A stretch of DNA of 60,053 bases, from NCBI RefSeq assembly GCF_900142135.1, contig NZ_FQZU01000011.1, positions 1 to 60,053 on the forward strand, read 5' to 3'. This document shows positions 16,327-26,857 of this stretch, one piece after another; position 1 is the first letter of the stretch, and each line of letters opens with the position of its first letter. The notes under the pieces were generated by a model. It ran no database searches. It saw only the letters and a program-made list of their open reading frames with translations, and had not been told where the DNA came from. This stretch comes from Desulfatibacillum alkenivorans DSM 16219. GTDB lineage: Bacteria; Desulfobacterota; Desulfobacteria; Desulfobacterales; Desulfatibacillaceae. The translations under genes and the position numbers were made by a program.

Positions 16327-16794
16327 TTATTCGGCTGCAGGAGCCGGTGTTGCTTCCGCTGCGGGTGCGGCGGGCGCTTCCTCAGCGGTTGTGGCCGCAG
16401 CTTCCGCAGCGGGAGCGGCTTCTTCAGCTGCCTGGGCTGCGGCGTCGGCTTCCGCCTTCAGGTTATCCACCGTAACGTCCGCCGGCATGGCCTGATCCAT
16501 CTCCTCCTGGGTGATGGGCTCGGGCGCAACCGCTCTTCTTTCCATGGCGCTGTCGGACGGAATCGCCAGGAACAAGGAAGTGCACATGAACAAAACCGCA
16601 GCCGCCGTGGTGCCTTTGCTCAGGAAGCCTGCGGGGCCTGAGCTGCCGAACACGGTCTGGCTGCTTCCTCCGCCGAAGGCGGCGCCCATGTCGGCTCCTT
16701 TGCCTGTTTGCAGAAGAACAATCAGGATGAGCGCAATACAAACAACAATGTGGATCACGGTAACGAGTATCGTCATGATTTCCTTTTCCGCCAT
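16327..16794 (-). CDS. secG: SecG, Sec translocase subunit with an extended Ala/Glu tail
   Basis: SecG is the small membrane subunit of the SecYEG protein-export channel. The first ~80 residues are typical: a membrane helix (MTILVTVIHIVVCIALILIV), the conserved LLQTGKGADMGAAFGGGSS and QTVFGSSG, and a second helix. The usual family length is about 75-120 residues; here the protein reaches 155 because of a C-terminal Ala/Glu/Pro-rich tail (about residues 95-155) of low complexity. The gene lies at the end of a gap-tpiA-secG run, a common bacterial order, just inside the tRNA used by the island. Confidence 0.9.
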   Translation of the reverse strand: MAEKEIMTILVTVIHIVVCIALILIVLLQTGKGADMGAAFGGGSSQTVFGSSGPAGFLSKGTTAAAVLFMCTSLFLAIPSDSAMERRAVAPEPITQEEMDQAMPADVTVDNLKAEADAAAQAAEEAAPAAEAAATTAEEAPAAPAAEATPAPAAE

Positions 16795-16834
16795 TTATAC
16801 GGATTGGCGGCCTTCCTTTGGTTTTGCGGCCGTT

Positions 16835-17595
16835 TTATTGGAACTTGACTATTTGCGAAAAAGTCTCAGGATCCAAGCTGGCGCCGCCCACCAGTCCTCC
16901 GTCAATATCCGGCTTGCTCATCAGTTGGGCGATGTTGGCCGGTTTGACGCTCCCCCCATACAATATGCGTGTGGATTTGGCAAGATCTTTTCCTAACAAT
17001 TCCGCCAAAACCTTACGGATAAATGCATGGGCTTCCTGGGCTTGATCATCGGTGGCGGTTTTTCCGGTGCCGATGGCCCAGACAGGCTCGTAGGCGACCA
17101 CCAAGGCGTCCTCCCCCGAGCCGGGAAAAATGTCTTTTAGACCGTCTTTAAGCTGTTTGTCAAGCACATTCAGCGTTTTTTCCTGATCTCTTTCCTCTTC
17201 CGTCTCGCCGATGCACAAAACAGCCTTCAACCCCGCCTCCAGAGCGGCCTTGACCTTCTTGTTCACGGTTTCGTCGGTCTCGCCGAAATACTGGCGCCGT
17301 TCCGAGTGGCCGATGATCACGTGGGAGCACCCCGCAGCCTTGAGCATGGGGCCGGAGAGTTCGCCCGTATAGGCGCCTTCGGTCTCCCAGTGCATATTTT
17401 GGGCGCCCAGGGCCACGGCGCTTCCCTCCAGGGCCTGGGCTACGGGAACCAGGCAGGCGAAGGTGGGGGCGATCATCACGTCCACGCCTTCCACGCCCTT
17501 GACCAGTTCCGCCAGGGCGGCCGCGTCGCGGGCGGCCTCCTGGGGAGTCTTGAACATTTTCCAGTTTCCGGCGATAAGCGGCGTTCTGGCGTCCA

Positions 17596-17596
<1 letters not shown>
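16835..17596 (-). CDS. tpiA: Triosephosphate isomerase
   Basis: TpiA interconverts dihydroxyacetone phosphate and glyceraldehyde 3-phosphate in glycolysis and gluconeogenesis. The 253-residue protein has all hallmarks: N-terminal GNWKMFKT (catalytic Lys), HVIIGHSERRQYF (catalytic His), VVAYEPVWAIGTG (catalytic Glu) and the phosphate-binding ILYGGSVKP. The start is GTG, overlapping the gap stop codon by one base (TAGTG), so translation is coupled to gap. Length is normal. Confidence 0.97.
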
Positions 17597-19084
<1,488 letters not shown>

Positions 19085-19085
19085 A

Positions 19086-19505
19086 TTAGCCGGTTTTGTT
19101 GCCCTTTAAGATACCGCTTGCCAGGCAAATGCTCTTTTTGCCGTACGCCTCAACTTCCTGGGCCAGCTCCCGGATGTGTTTGCCCTCTTTTTGCCGGGTT
19201 TTGACGGCCCTCAAAAGAACGGGAAGATTGACTCCGGACATGACTTCCACACGCCCTTCCTCCAGGAAGGAATAACTCAGGTTAGAAGGAGTGCCCCCGA
19301 ACATGTCCGTCAGGATAAGGACTCCCTCGTTTTGGTTGACGTTTTTGATGGCCTTGGCGATATCATCCCGCAGCTTGGTTGCGGATTCCTTCAAATTGAT
19401 GGAAACCGCCTGGGCGGACTCGATGGGCGCCCCTAGAACGAACTCTCCGGCGGAGAGCAGGGCGTCGCCAAGTTGGGAGTGGGTTACAACAACAATACCG
19501 ATCAT
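19086..19505 (-). CDS. PTS mannose-type EIIA domain protein
   Basis: The 139-residue protein is a stand-alone EIIA of the mannose/fructose-sorbose PTS family. The phosphorylated His is seen in IGIVVVTHSQLGDALL (His9), and GVLILTDMFGGTPSN is the second signature. No EIIB, EIIC, HPr or EI gene is in the window. Such lone IIA proteins in deltaproteobacteria sit near rapZ and ptsN and probably act in regulatory phosphorylation rather than sugar uptake. It starts a separate unit, because a terminator lies between it and rapZ. Confidence 0.9.
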   Translation of the reverse strand: MIGIVVVTHSQLGDALLSAGEFVLGAPIESAQAVSINLKESATKLRDDIAKAIKNVNQNEGVLILTDMFGGTPSNLSYSFLEEGRVEVMSGVNLPVLLRAVKTRQKEGKHIRELAQEVEAYGKKSICLASGILKGNKTG

Positions 19506-19684
19506 GATTACTAAGGTTTCCTAACTGTTTTTCGGCGCCGGCGCGGCGTCAGGCCGCTCCGGTTTGCGCCGCAAGGACGCAGGATGCCCCGCGATTACTC
19601 GCGGTTTGATTAAGGTTTAAGCCGGAAAAAGATAACTATACGGCGCCAAGCAAAGGCTTTGCAAGACCCAATTCCGGCGGGGCC

Positions 19685-19713
19685 TAAAAAATAAACAGGC
19701 CCGGACGGGCCAG
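19685..19713 (-). terminator. Terminator of the kdsA-rapZ operon
   Basis: On the minus strand the hairpin GGCCCG-TCC-GGGCC is followed by TGTTTATTTTTT. It lies about 35 bases after the rapZ stop codon and separates the long envelope/rpoN operon from the PTS IIA-rimI-gap-tpiA-secG unit. Confidence 0.75.
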
Positions 19714-19748
19714 AACATTTTCACGTATCGGACTAAAAAGCAAGGACT

Positions 19749-20612
19749 TTACCGTTCAATATCCCGGTGCGAAAGGGATACATTCTGGAAAAGACCCTTT
19801 AAATGCTCAAAAACCTTGCCGGCCACGGACACCGAGCGATGCTTTCCGCCCGTGCACCCAACGGCCACGGTCAGGTAGGCTTTCCCCTCTTTTTGATACT
19901 GGGGCGCCAAAAAATCCAGCAGGTCCATAAACTTCTTCAAGAACTCCTGGGTCACGGGCTTTTCCAGCACAAACTCCTGCACAGGGGCTTGCAGTCCGGT
20001 CAAATTCTTTAATTCAGGAACAAAGTATGGATTGGGCAAAAACCTGACGTCCATGACGAGGTCGGCGCCCCGCGGAATGCCGTATTTAAACCCGAACGAA
20101 AGCACGCTGATCTGGATGGACTTCCTTTCGTTCTTATGGGCGCCCATCTCCTGAATCATGGCTTTAAGCTGGTGGACGTTCAAATTGGACGAGTCCACCA
20201 CCCGGTGGGCGATGTTGCGCACCGGCTCCAAAACCTGCTTTTCCAGGCGAATGCCCTCCAAAAGCCCTTTGTCCTTGGACAAGGGATGCTGGCGCCGGGT
20301 TTCCGAGTAGCGCCGGATCAGGGTGTCTTCGTCCGATTCCAGAAAAATGATTTCAAAGGCGTAGCCCTGTTCTTCCAGGTCCTTGAAAACGTTTTCAAAA
20401 CGGGAGACAAAGCCTTTTTCCCGCAGATCCATAACAAAGGCGAACCGCGTCACCTCGGACACGGTTTGGTTCTGCAATTCCAGAAACTTGGGCAGCAAGG
20501 CTACGGGCAGGTTGTCCACGCAAAAGAATCCCGCATCCTCAAGGGCCGCCAGGGCCGTGCTTTTGCCGGACCCGGACAGACCCGTGAGGATGACGATTTT
20601 AAGGCGTTCCAC
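19749..20612 (-). CDS. rapZ: RapZ, RNase adapter / nucleotide-binding protein
   Basis: RapZ (YvcJ family) binds nucleotides and, in enterobacteria, guides RNase E to the small RNA GlmZ to control glucosamine-6-phosphate synthesis. The protein has the N-terminal P-loop [16 protein letters not shown], the Walker B-like [21 protein letters not shown] and the C-terminal [10 protein letters not shown] with FGFKYG. The start is GTG at 20612 ([11 protein letters not shown]), two bases after the ptsN stop and preceded by AGGAG; the longer open frame upstream lies inside ptsN. Length 287 is normal. Confidence 0.93.
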   Translation of the reverse strand: MERLKIVILTGLSGSGKSTALAALEDAGFFCVDNLPVALLPKFLELQNQTVSEVTRFAFVMDLREKGFVSRFENVFKDLEEQGYAFEIIFLESDEDTLIRRYSETRRQHPLSKDKGLLEGIRLEKQVLEPVRNIAHRVVDSSNLNVHQLKAMIQEMGAHKNERKSIQISVLSFGFKYGIPRGADLVMDVRFLPNPYFVPELKNLTGLQAPVQEFVLEKPVTQEFLKKFMDLLDFLAPQYQKEGKAYLTVAVGCTGGKHRSVSVAGKVFEHLKGLFQNVSLSHRDIER

Positions 20613-20614
20613 GA

Positions 20615-21073
20615 TTAGAACTCCTGATCCACTTCTCCGATGGCTTGAGTGACCTCCCGGGGGGAGTCGCAACCCATCAAGCGTTTGCGGAACTCTTCGT
20701 TACGTAAAAGCCGCGAAATCTGAGCCAGCATGGTGAGATGCAGCCCGGCGGAGTCCGCCGGGACCGCCAAAAGGAAGAAAATGTGGGTGGGTTTTCCGTC
20801 GATGGATTCAAAATCCACCCCCTGCCGGCTGATGCCGAAACCCAGATGGAGTTTGCTCAACTCCCTCATTTTACCGTGGGGAATGCCGATTCCGTTCCCC
20901 ACGCCGGTGCTTCCCAGGCGCTCTCTGTCCAGCAGCACCCGGACCATATCCTCAACCTTGACCCCGGCGGCTTGGGCCACCGGGGCTGCCAGTTCCTCTA
21001 TAATCCCCTTCTTATCCCGGGCCTGCAGATCGCACTGCATGCACTCGGGAGTGATGTTATCAAGAATTTTCAT
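20615..21073 (-). CDS. ptsN: EIIA-Ntr nitrogen-type PTS regulator
   Basis: PtsN is a phospho-carrier that regulates nitrogen, potassium and envelope stress responses. The 152-residue protein has the PTS_EIIA_2 fold with the phosphorylated His in [21 protein letters not shown], and [21 protein letters not shown]. It lies between hpf and rapZ, the order seen in many proteobacterial rpoN loci. Without EI-Ntr or NPr here, the phosphate donor must be encoded elsewhere. Confidence 0.95.
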   Translation of the reverse strand: MKILDNITPECMQCDLQARDKKGIIEELAAPVAQAAGVKVEDMVRVLLDRERLGSTGVGNGIGIPHGKMRELSKLHLGFGISRQGVDFESIDGKPTHIFFLLAVPADSAGLHLTMLAQISRLLRNEEFRKRLMGCDSPREVTQAIGEVDQEF

Positions 21074-21098
21074 AAATTAAATCGCTTCGCAACCTATT

Positions 21099-21641
21099 CT
21101 ACATCATGGGCTCGATGAGGCCCAGGTTGTTTCCTCTTCTCCGGTAAAGCACGTTTACCTGGCCTGTTTTTGCGTTAGTGAACACCATAAACTGATTGTC
21201 CACCAACTCCATTTGCAGTACGGCTTCTTCCACATCCATGGGTTTGTAATCAATGGTTTCCACACGGATGGTTGTCTCTAGAGGTTCGTCGTCCGACTCC
21301 AAAGCGCTGATGGCGTCCTCCTCTCTCAGGCGGGCCTTGCCCCGGGACGCGTCCCGGCGCTTTCGGACTTTTTGCTTTCCCTTTTTAATTTGTTTTTCCA
21401 GCTTATCCAATACCTTGTCTATGGAGGTATACATGTCGCCGGTCTCTTCCTTTCCATTGATCGTGAGCCGGTCGCCCGCCACATTGATTTCCGCAATGTG
21501 GCGATGCTTCTCCACAGTCAATACCACGTTTGCCTCGGCCGGATTGTCCAGGTACTTGTCAAACCTGTCCAATTTTTCGCTAGCATAATCTCTCAAAGCG
21601 TCGGAGGGATCCAGGTTTTTAAAAGTAACCGATGTGTGCAT
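21099..21641 (-). CDS. hpf: Long-form ribosome hibernation promoting factor
   Basis: HPF inactivates 70S ribosomes in slow growth; the long form dimerises them to 100S particles. The start at 21641 (MHTSVTFKNLDPSDALRDYA) is supported by GGGAGG eight bases upstream, and the open frame before it does not resemble the family. Residues 1-100 are the S30AE ribosome-binding domain (VVLTVEKHRHIAEINV) and about 125-180 the C-terminal dimerisation domain (PMDVEEAVLQMELVDNQFMV, then NVLYRRRGNNLGLIEP). The 180-residue length marks the long type. Confidence 0.94.
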   Translation of the reverse strand: MHTSVTFKNLDPSDALRDYASEKLDRFDKYLDNPAEANVVLTVEKHRHIAEINVAGDRLTINGKEETGDMYTSIDKVLDKLEKQIKKGKQKVRKRRDASRGKARLREEDAISALESDDEPLETTIRVETIDYKPMDVEEAVLQMELVDNQFMVFTNAKTGQVNVLYRRRGNNLGLIEPMM

Positions 21642-21834
21642 AGGAACAACCTCCCTTATTTCGGTTGCGCGGGCTAAGCCCGCTTGTTGTACCAGCCGGC
21701 CCTGTTCCTGACCGGCTTCAAAGTAAACCCTTTTAAGCAAGGATTTGGGGCATTTGGCCGATGCCTGTTAAATGGTTGAATTAGATTTCCTTAGACTCCT
21801 TTTCAAAGGGACGACTAGGTTAACAAATGCGCCG

Positions 21835-23295
21835 TCAGGCCAGCTTCTTGCGCTTGCTGGAAGGAAGAATCCCCAGCATCTCGCGGTACTTGGCTACTGT
21901 ACGGCGGGCGATCTGAATATTGTTATCCTCCAGCATGGAGGCTATCTTGTCGTCGGAATACGGCTTTTTGGGATTTTCGCTCTTGATGATCTGCAAAATC
22001 CGCTCTTTCACGCTGGCCGAAGCAATGGCGCCGCCGTTCACTCTATTGATGGAGCTGTTGAAAAAGTACTTCAGCTCGAAAATCCCCTGGGGCGTGTGGG
22101 CGTACTTATTCGTGGTGACCCGGCTGATGGTGGACTCGTGCATGTCGATGTCCTCGGCCACGTCCCGCAGCACCATGGGCTTTAAGTGGGCGATGCCCTT
22201 TTCCAAAAACGGCCTTTGGAATTTCACGATGCTTTCCATGACCTTATATATGGTGCGCTGCCTTTGGTGGATGCTTCGGATAAGCCAGGCCGCGGACCGC
22301 AGCTTGCCCTGGACGTAATTTTTCGTCTCTTCGGGCAGGTTGGCTTCTTTTTGCAGAGCCTGCTTGTAAAAGTTGCTCACATGCAGCTTGGGCAGGCCGT
22401 CGTCGTTCAGGACGATTTCAAAATTGTCCCCGACCTTGTATACGAAAATATCGGGTACGATGTAATGGGGCTCTTCGTCGGAAAACTGGCGGCCCGGCTT
22501 GGGCTCCAGGCTCATGATGACCCGGACGGCGGCAAGCACGTCGTCCATGGTGATGCGCAAGGCCGAAGCAATGGCCTTGTAGTTTTTATTTTGCAGGTGA
22601 TTGAGATAATTGCAGACAATCTGCTCCAGCACCGGATCCTTGAGCTGAAGATGGCGAATCTGGATCATGAGGCATTCGCTCAGATTGCGGGCGCATACGC
22701 CCACCGGGTCCAGGGTCTGCATTTGCTCCAGGACCTTTTCCACCAGTTCGGGCTCTTCTCCCATGGTCAGGGCGATTTCCTCAACCGTGGCGTCCAGGTA
22801 TCCGTCCTTGTTCAGGTTGCCGATGATCATTTCTCCGATTTCCTGGTCTTTGGAATCGGAGAATTTCAACATGAGCTGCCACAAAAGATGCTCGGACAGG
22901 GATTCTTTGCGGGCTATGAAGCTCTCGTATTTGGGGGCCTCCCTTTCTTCGCTCTCAAACACCGCAGGCCCGGGAGCGCTGTATTCGTCCATGTAGTTGG
23001 ACCAATCCACGTCATCCGGCGTGCGTTCCTCTATGACTACTTCCTTTTCTTCGGGCGGAGCCGCCTCTTTGGCGGCCAAATCCATGGGGTCGTCTCTTCG
23101 GTTGTCCCCCATATCTTCGTCAGCCCCCCCGGACTCGTCCCCCTCTTCAATGGCGGCGTTCTGCTCCATCTCCTGCTGGATAACGTCCAATAACTCCAAA
23201 TGGGACAGTTGCAGCAGCTTGATCGCCATCTGCAGCTGGGGCGTCATGATGAGTTGTTGGGCCAGACGCAGTTGCTGTCGTAGTTCCAGTGCCAT
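21835..23295 (-). CDS. rpoN: RNA polymerase sigma-54 factor
   Basis: RpoN directs RNA polymerase to -24/-12 promoters that need AAA+ activators. The 486-residue protein has the glutamine-rich region I (QQLRLAQQLIMTPQLQMAIK), an acidic region II (about 50-110), and the C-terminal DNA-binding part with the RpoN box ARRTVAKYREMLGI. It is intact. Two AAA+ activators (11124-13655 and 31588-32988) and several -24/-12 promoters (13875, 35342, possibly 49949) lie in this window, so it has local clients. Confidence 0.97.
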   Translation of the reverse strand: MALELRQQLRLAQQLIMTPQLQMAIKLLQLSHLELLDVIQQEMEQNAAIEEGDESGGADEDMGDNRRDDPMDLAAKEAAPPEEKEVVIEERTPDDVDWSNYMDEYSAPGPAVFESEEREAPKYESFIARKESLSEHLLWQLMLKFSDSKDQEIGEMIIGNLNKDGYLDATVEEIALTMGEEPELVEKVLEQMQTLDPVGVCARNLSECLMIQIRHLQLKDPVLEQIVCNYLNHLQNKNYKAIASALRITMDDVLAAVRVIMSLEPKPGRQFSDEEPHYIVPDIFVYKVGDNFEIVLNDDGLPKLHVSNFYKQALQKEANLPEETKNYVQGKLRSAAWLIRSIHQRQRTIYKVMESIVKFQRPFLEKGIAHLKPMVLRDVAEDIDMHESTISRVTTNKYAHTPQGIFELKYFFNSSINRVNGGAIASASVKERILQIIKSENPKKPYSDDKIASMLEDNNIQIARRTVAKYREMLGILPSSKRKKLA

Positions 23296-23387
23296 TATTA
23301 TCCTGACTGCCTGATTATTATGCTAAAATTTTTTTCTCAGGGGATGTGACGAGCTTCATCCCGTGCATGTTCTATGCCAAAAGTCTA

Positions 23388-24110
23388 TCACAGAGTAAAT
23401 CCCTCGCCAAGATAAAAACGCTTGGCCACCTCGCTACAGGCGATTTTTTCCGGCGAACCCGATTCAATCACGGCGCCATGATTTAAAATATAAGCAGTAT
23501 CGCAAACTTTTAAAGTCTCTCGGACGCTGTGATCCGAAATTAAAACCCCGATTCCACGCTCCGTCAAATGCTTTATGATATTCGATATGTCAATGACCGC
23601 CAAGGGGTCTATGCCGGCGAAAGGCTCATCCAAAAGCATGAACAACGGCTCCGTGGCCAAGGCCCGGGCGATTTCCAGCCGCCTTCTTTCACCGCCGGAC
23701 AACAGATAGGCCTTCCGATCCGCAAGACGGGTGATTCCCAGCTCGTCCATGAGCCCGGCGGCCTTCTTCTCCCGGCCGGACCGGGATAACTTGCCCACCT
23801 CCAGGATGGCCATGATGTTGTCCCGCACGCTCAGCTTGCCGAACACAGAGCTTTCCTGGGGAAGGTAGCCCAAGCCCTTTCGGGCCCGCACGTACATGGG
23901 ATCGTCCGTCAGATCCCGCCCGTCCAGAAGAACCTTGCCTCCGTCCGCCTGAATCATGCCCACGGCCATATAAAACGTGGTGGTCTTGCCGGCGCCGTTG
24001 GGGCCCAGCAGCCCGGTTACGGCGCCGCTGGCCACCTCCATGGTCACATGATCCACGGTCATCTTGTTATTGTAGACCTTTACCAGGTCTTCCAAAAGCA
24101 AGGTCGCCAT
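23388..24110 (-). CDS. lptB: LptB, lipopolysaccharide export ATPase
   Basis: LptB powers extraction of lipopolysaccharide from the inner membrane as part of LptB2FGC. The 240-residue ABC ATPase has Walker A LLGPNGAGKTTTFY, signature LSGGERRRLEIARAL, Walker B FMLLDEPFAGIDPLAV and the H-loop ISDHSVRET; the phrase GIDPLAV is typical of LptB rather than other ABC proteins. It lies three bases after lptA and upstream of rpoN, the classical order. Confidence 0.96.
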   Translation of the reverse strand: MATLLLEDLVKVYNNKMTVDHVTMEVASGAVTGLLGPNGAGKTTTFYMAVGMIQADGGKVLLDGRDLTDDPMYVRARKGLGYLPQESSVFGKLSVRDNIMAILEVGKLSRSGREKKAAGLMDELGITRLADRKAYLLSGGERRRLEIARALATEPLFMLLDEPFAGIDPLAVIDISNIIKHLTERGIGVLISDHSVRETLKVCDTAYILNHGAVIESGSPEKIACSEVAKRFYLGEGFTL

Positions 24111-24113
24111 GCG

Positions 24114-24722
24114 CTATTCGCCTTCCTTGGCCGGCTTATCCTTATTCTCCTCGGATTCTTCCGGGAAAAACTCCGCCTGCACCCCGCCTTCAAAGGTCAA
24201 CAGGCCGTCCTTGCTTCGGGTGATGGTTTCGCCGCTTACGGTGTTTTTTCCCGAAACCACCCTGGCGGGACCGCCGGTCAGCACCAAATCGCCCGTCTTC
24301 TGCAAATACAAGGCCTCGTCCGAACGGGAGGTGAAAGCCTCGTTGACAATCTCCACATTCCCCAGGGCCTGGATTTTTTTCAAGGATTGGGAGGCGGGAA
24401 GGCCGCTTTGGAGGTCCTTTTGCTCATTCTCCCCCACGTACCAAATTGTCAGTTCATTGGCTTTGATGGTGGTCTTGCCTTGCGTCGCGACCACATCCGT
24501 GGAAAACCAGGCCATATTCTCTTCCTGGTTGGTCACCAGTTTCTGCGCCTTTATTGTGATCGGCCCTTTGGACAGGTCGAACCCGGCCAAAGCCGCCTGA
24601 TCCGGAGATTGGACGGTATTGTCGGCCCACAAAGGCCCCAAAGACCAAACACAGGCAAAAACGGTAAGCAGAAAGATCTTAATAATGCCTGCGGACAAGC
24701 GTTTGTGATTCATGTTCGACAT
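24114..24722 (-). CDS. lptA: LptA, periplasmic lipopolysaccharide bridge protein
   Basis: LptA forms the periplasmic beta-jellyroll bridge that carries lipopolysaccharide from the inner to the outer membrane. The ATG at 24722 (MSNMNHKRLSAGIIKIFLLT) is preceded by GGAGG and lies in TGATATG immediately after the lptC stop; the TTG five codons earlier has no ribosome binding site. The N-terminus is a signal peptide ending near PLWA. The OstA-like repeats include ITIKAQKLVTNQEENMAWFS and LTIWYVGENEQ. The C-terminus is acidic and lysine-rich, an ordinary feature for delta-proteobacterial homologues. Confidence 0.88.
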   Translation of the reverse strand: MSNMNHKRLSAGIIKIFLLTVFACVWSLGPLWADNTVQSPDQAALAGFDLSKGPITIKAQKLVTNQEENMAWFSTDVVATQGKTTIKANELTIWYVGENEQKDLQSGLPASQSLKKIQALGNVEIVNEAFTSRSDEALYLQKTGDLVLTGGPARVVSGKNTVSGETITRSKDGLLTFEGGVQAEFFPEESEENKDKPAKEGE

Positions 24723-24723
24723 A

Positions 24724-25296
24724 TCAGGAGCCTCCAAGGATAGCGACTACGTTTCCGCTAAATTCCGCCTGTTTGTTTTTAAGGTCATATTGCATGGAAT
24801 CCGCCGTCAAATAAACGGACGGGCCTTTGATTTTCACCCGCCCCGGCGAAGAAAGCGACTGTTTTTCATTGGAGTATTCCAATTTGTCGCTGATCAGGGA
24901 GTACGGCTTGTTCGTCGCCTCCACAGCGTGCTTGAGCATGAAGTCATGTGTGAAAAAACTGACCTCGCCGTATTTGGCCGTCGCCTTGGTTTCGGACTTG
25001 TCTGCGCCGTATAACACGATGCCGAGATTGTAGAATCGGCCCCTTTTTCCTATTTCCGCCAATTCAGCGGAGGCCGCATCCAGCACCCATTCCAGTTTTC
25101 CGTCCCTGACCGCCTCGTGGTGGAGTTTGGTCAGCACCATGCCGCCGTCCTTTGAAATATCGGTTTTCTCCACAGTGGTCCGGCCCCCGTCGTCTTTCAT
25201 GTAGAGGCGCCCCACCATGGGCCCGATTATCAAAGCGATCAAGAAGCCCGCCATCAAATAGATTATGCTAGACTGCAACCTGTTTCTGCGTTTCAT
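24724..25296 (-). CDS. lptC: LptC, lipopolysaccharide export protein anchor
   Basis: LptC is the single-membrane-helix protein that passes lipopolysaccharide from LptBFG to LptA. The 190-residue product has an N-terminal membrane helix (SIIYLMAGFLIALIIGPMVG) and a jellyroll domain with GKLEWVLDAASAELAEIGK, KAKYGEVSFFTHDF-like and YLTADSMQYDLKNKQAEFSG segments. It overlaps kdsC by 29 bases and is two bases from lptA, as expected for one operon. Confidence 0.85.
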   Translation of the reverse strand: MKRRNRLQSSIIYLMAGFLIALIIGPMVGRLYMKDDGGRTTVEKTDISKDGGMVLTKLHHEAVRDGKLEWVLDAASAELAEIGKRGRFYNLGIVLYGADKSETKATAKYGEVSFFTHDFMLKHAVEATNKPYSLISDKLEYSNEKQSLSSPGRVKIKGPSVYLTADSMQYDLKNKQAEFSGNVVAILGGS

Positions 25297-25804
25297 CCCA
25301 TAATCCCTTGGCTTTCAGGATCCCTTCGCAAACTTCCCGTACTGCCCCGCGGCCGCCGGGTTTGGTAGTGACCAGCCTGGCGGCTTTTATCACCTCCGGA
25401 TGGGCGTCCGCCACGGCCACGCTTACGCCCACCTTGGACATGATGCCCATGTCCGGTATGTCGTCGCCCACAAAGGCCATGCGTTCAGGCGGAACCTTCA
25501 TATCCCGGCTGATTTGCTCTATGAGCAGGGACTTGTTTTTCACGCCGTCCCAAAGATGCGTGACGCCCAGGTTTTCACACCTTTTGGCAAGCGCTTTGGA
25601 ACTGCGCCCCGTCACTATGCCGGTGACGATTCCAGCCAGTTGAAGCATGCGGATTCCCAGGCCGTCCTTCACGCTGAACGTCTTGATTTCCCCGCCGTCG
25701 TCCCCGTAAGTGATGGACCCGTCCGTCAGCACGCCGTCCACGTCCAGGAGCAAGACATCCACCTGTTCGAGGACCTTCCAGTTTTCGGCCGCGTTATCCG
25801 GCAT
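25268..25804 (-). CDS. kdsC: 3-deoxy-D-manno-octulosonate 8-phosphate phosphatase
   Basis: KdsC removes the phosphate from KDO 8-phosphate to give KDO, a core sugar of lipopolysaccharide. The 178-residue HAD-family protein has motif I LLLDVDGVLTDG, motif II GIVTGRSS, Lys in VKNKSLL and motif III FVGDDIPDM, with the short length lacking a cap domain that is typical of KdsC. It follows kdsA by 37 bases and overlaps lptC. Confidence 0.95.
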   Translation of the reverse strand: MPDNAAENWKVLEQVDVLLLDVDGVLTDGSITYGDDGGEIKTFSVKDGLGIRMLQLAGIVTGIVTGRSSKALAKRCENLGVTHLWDGVKNKSLLIEQISRDMKVPPERMAFVGDDIPDMGIMSKVGVSVAVADAHPEVIKAARLVTTKPGGRGAVREVCEGILKAKGLWDETQKQVAV

Positions 25805-25841
25805 GGTTCGTCCCTTCTCCGGGATCGCTCCCGGACGGAAT

Positions 25842-26675
25842 TCAGAAGGCTGCTTTCCTGATAGCCAATAATTGGGGCAAAATGCTTTCCAGCATTTCCA
25901 GAGTCAATGAGTTGGGGCCGTCGCACAGGGCTTTGTCCGGGTCCGTATGCACTTCAAAAAAGACCCCGTCCACCCCCGCGGCGACAGCCGCCCGCGCCAG
26001 CAAGGGAACGTAGGACCGGTCCCCGCCGGAGCAGCTTCCAAGCCCTCCGGGCATTTGCACGCTGTGGGTGGCGTCAAACACCACGGGAAAGCCCAAGTCG
26101 CTCATGATGCTGAAATTCCTGAAATCCACCACCAGATTGTTATATCCAAAGCTGCTGCCCCGCTCCGTGAGCATGATGCGCTCGTTGCCGGTAGACATGA
26201 CCTTGCCCGTCACGTGCTTCATATCCCAGGGGCCTGCAAACTGGCCTTTTTTCACGTTAACGGGCTTGCCGCTGTCGCCCGCGGCGACCAGCAAATCGGT
26301 CTGCCGGCACAAAAACGCGGGAATCTGCAGGATGTCAAGAACCTCGGACGCCGGCCCCACCTGATCCGGGGAATGCACGTCGGAAATCACCGGCGCCCCA
26401 AGCCGGGACTTGACCTTGCCCAGGATAGCCAGGCCTTGCTCCAGGCCGGGGCCGCGAAAAGAGTCTATGGACGTGCGATTGGCCTTGTCAAAAGAAGCCT
26501 TGAAAACAAAGTTGACGTCCATGTCCCGGACGATTCCCTGTATGCGCTCCGCGATCTCAAGGGTTTTTTCCTCATTCTCGATCACGCAAGGCCCGGCGAT
26601 AAGGAGCAAAGGCGCCCCCATGCCCACGTTCATGTTGTTTCCGATTGAAAATGTGTTCGTCATAATCCACGGCAT
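25842..26675 (-). CDS. kdsA: 3-deoxy-8-phosphooctulonate synthase
   Basis: KdsA condenses phosphoenolpyruvate with arabinose 5-phosphate to make KDO 8-phosphate. The 277-residue protein has LLLIAGPCVIENE, FKASFDKANRTS, VISDVHSPDQ, RGSSFGYNNLVVDFR, VFDATHSVQMPGG and a C-terminal FEVHTDPDKALCDGPNS. The Cys in AGPCVIE and the DxxxD/H set are consistent with the metal-dependent class. A start four codons later (MTNTF) is possible because AAGGA lies 11 bases before it. It is the first gene of the long envelope operon. Confidence 0.94.
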   Translation of the reverse strand: MPWIMTNTFSIGNNMNVGMGAPLLLIAGPCVIENEEKTLEIAERIQGIVRDMDVNFVFKASFDKANRTSIDSFRGPGLEQGLAILGKVKSRLGAPVISDVHSPDQVGPASEVLDILQIPAFLCRQTDLLVAAGDSGKPVNVKKGQFAGPWDMKHVTGKVMSTGNERIMLTERGSSFGYNNLVVDFRNFSIMSDLGFPVVFDATHSVQMPGGLGSCSGGDRSYVPLLARAAVAAGVDGVFFEVHTDPDKALCDGPNSLTLEMLESILPQLLAIRKAAF

Positions 26676-26743
26676 CCTTGATCAATGAGCCTGCCAATTG
26701 GCGTAAAGTCAATAAACGCAAGGCTTGAAAAACCTTTGACTTG

Positions 26744-26772
26744 GGTTTATCCTGCTACCCGGGTATTGTCAA
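26744..26772 (-). promoter_or_regulatory. Sigma-70-type promoter for the kdsA operon
   Basis: On the minus strand TTGACA (26767-26772) is followed after 17 bases by TAAACC (26744-26749). The perfect -35 and correct spacing outweigh the weak -10. The start would be near 26737, about 60 bases before kdsA. Confidence 0.45.
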
Positions 26773-26857
26773 GGCGGTAAAAACAGGGCTTGATTCGAGC
26801 CCTGCAAGCTGATATGTTTTACGGCACAATTGACCCTCAGACATATAGGATAATATA

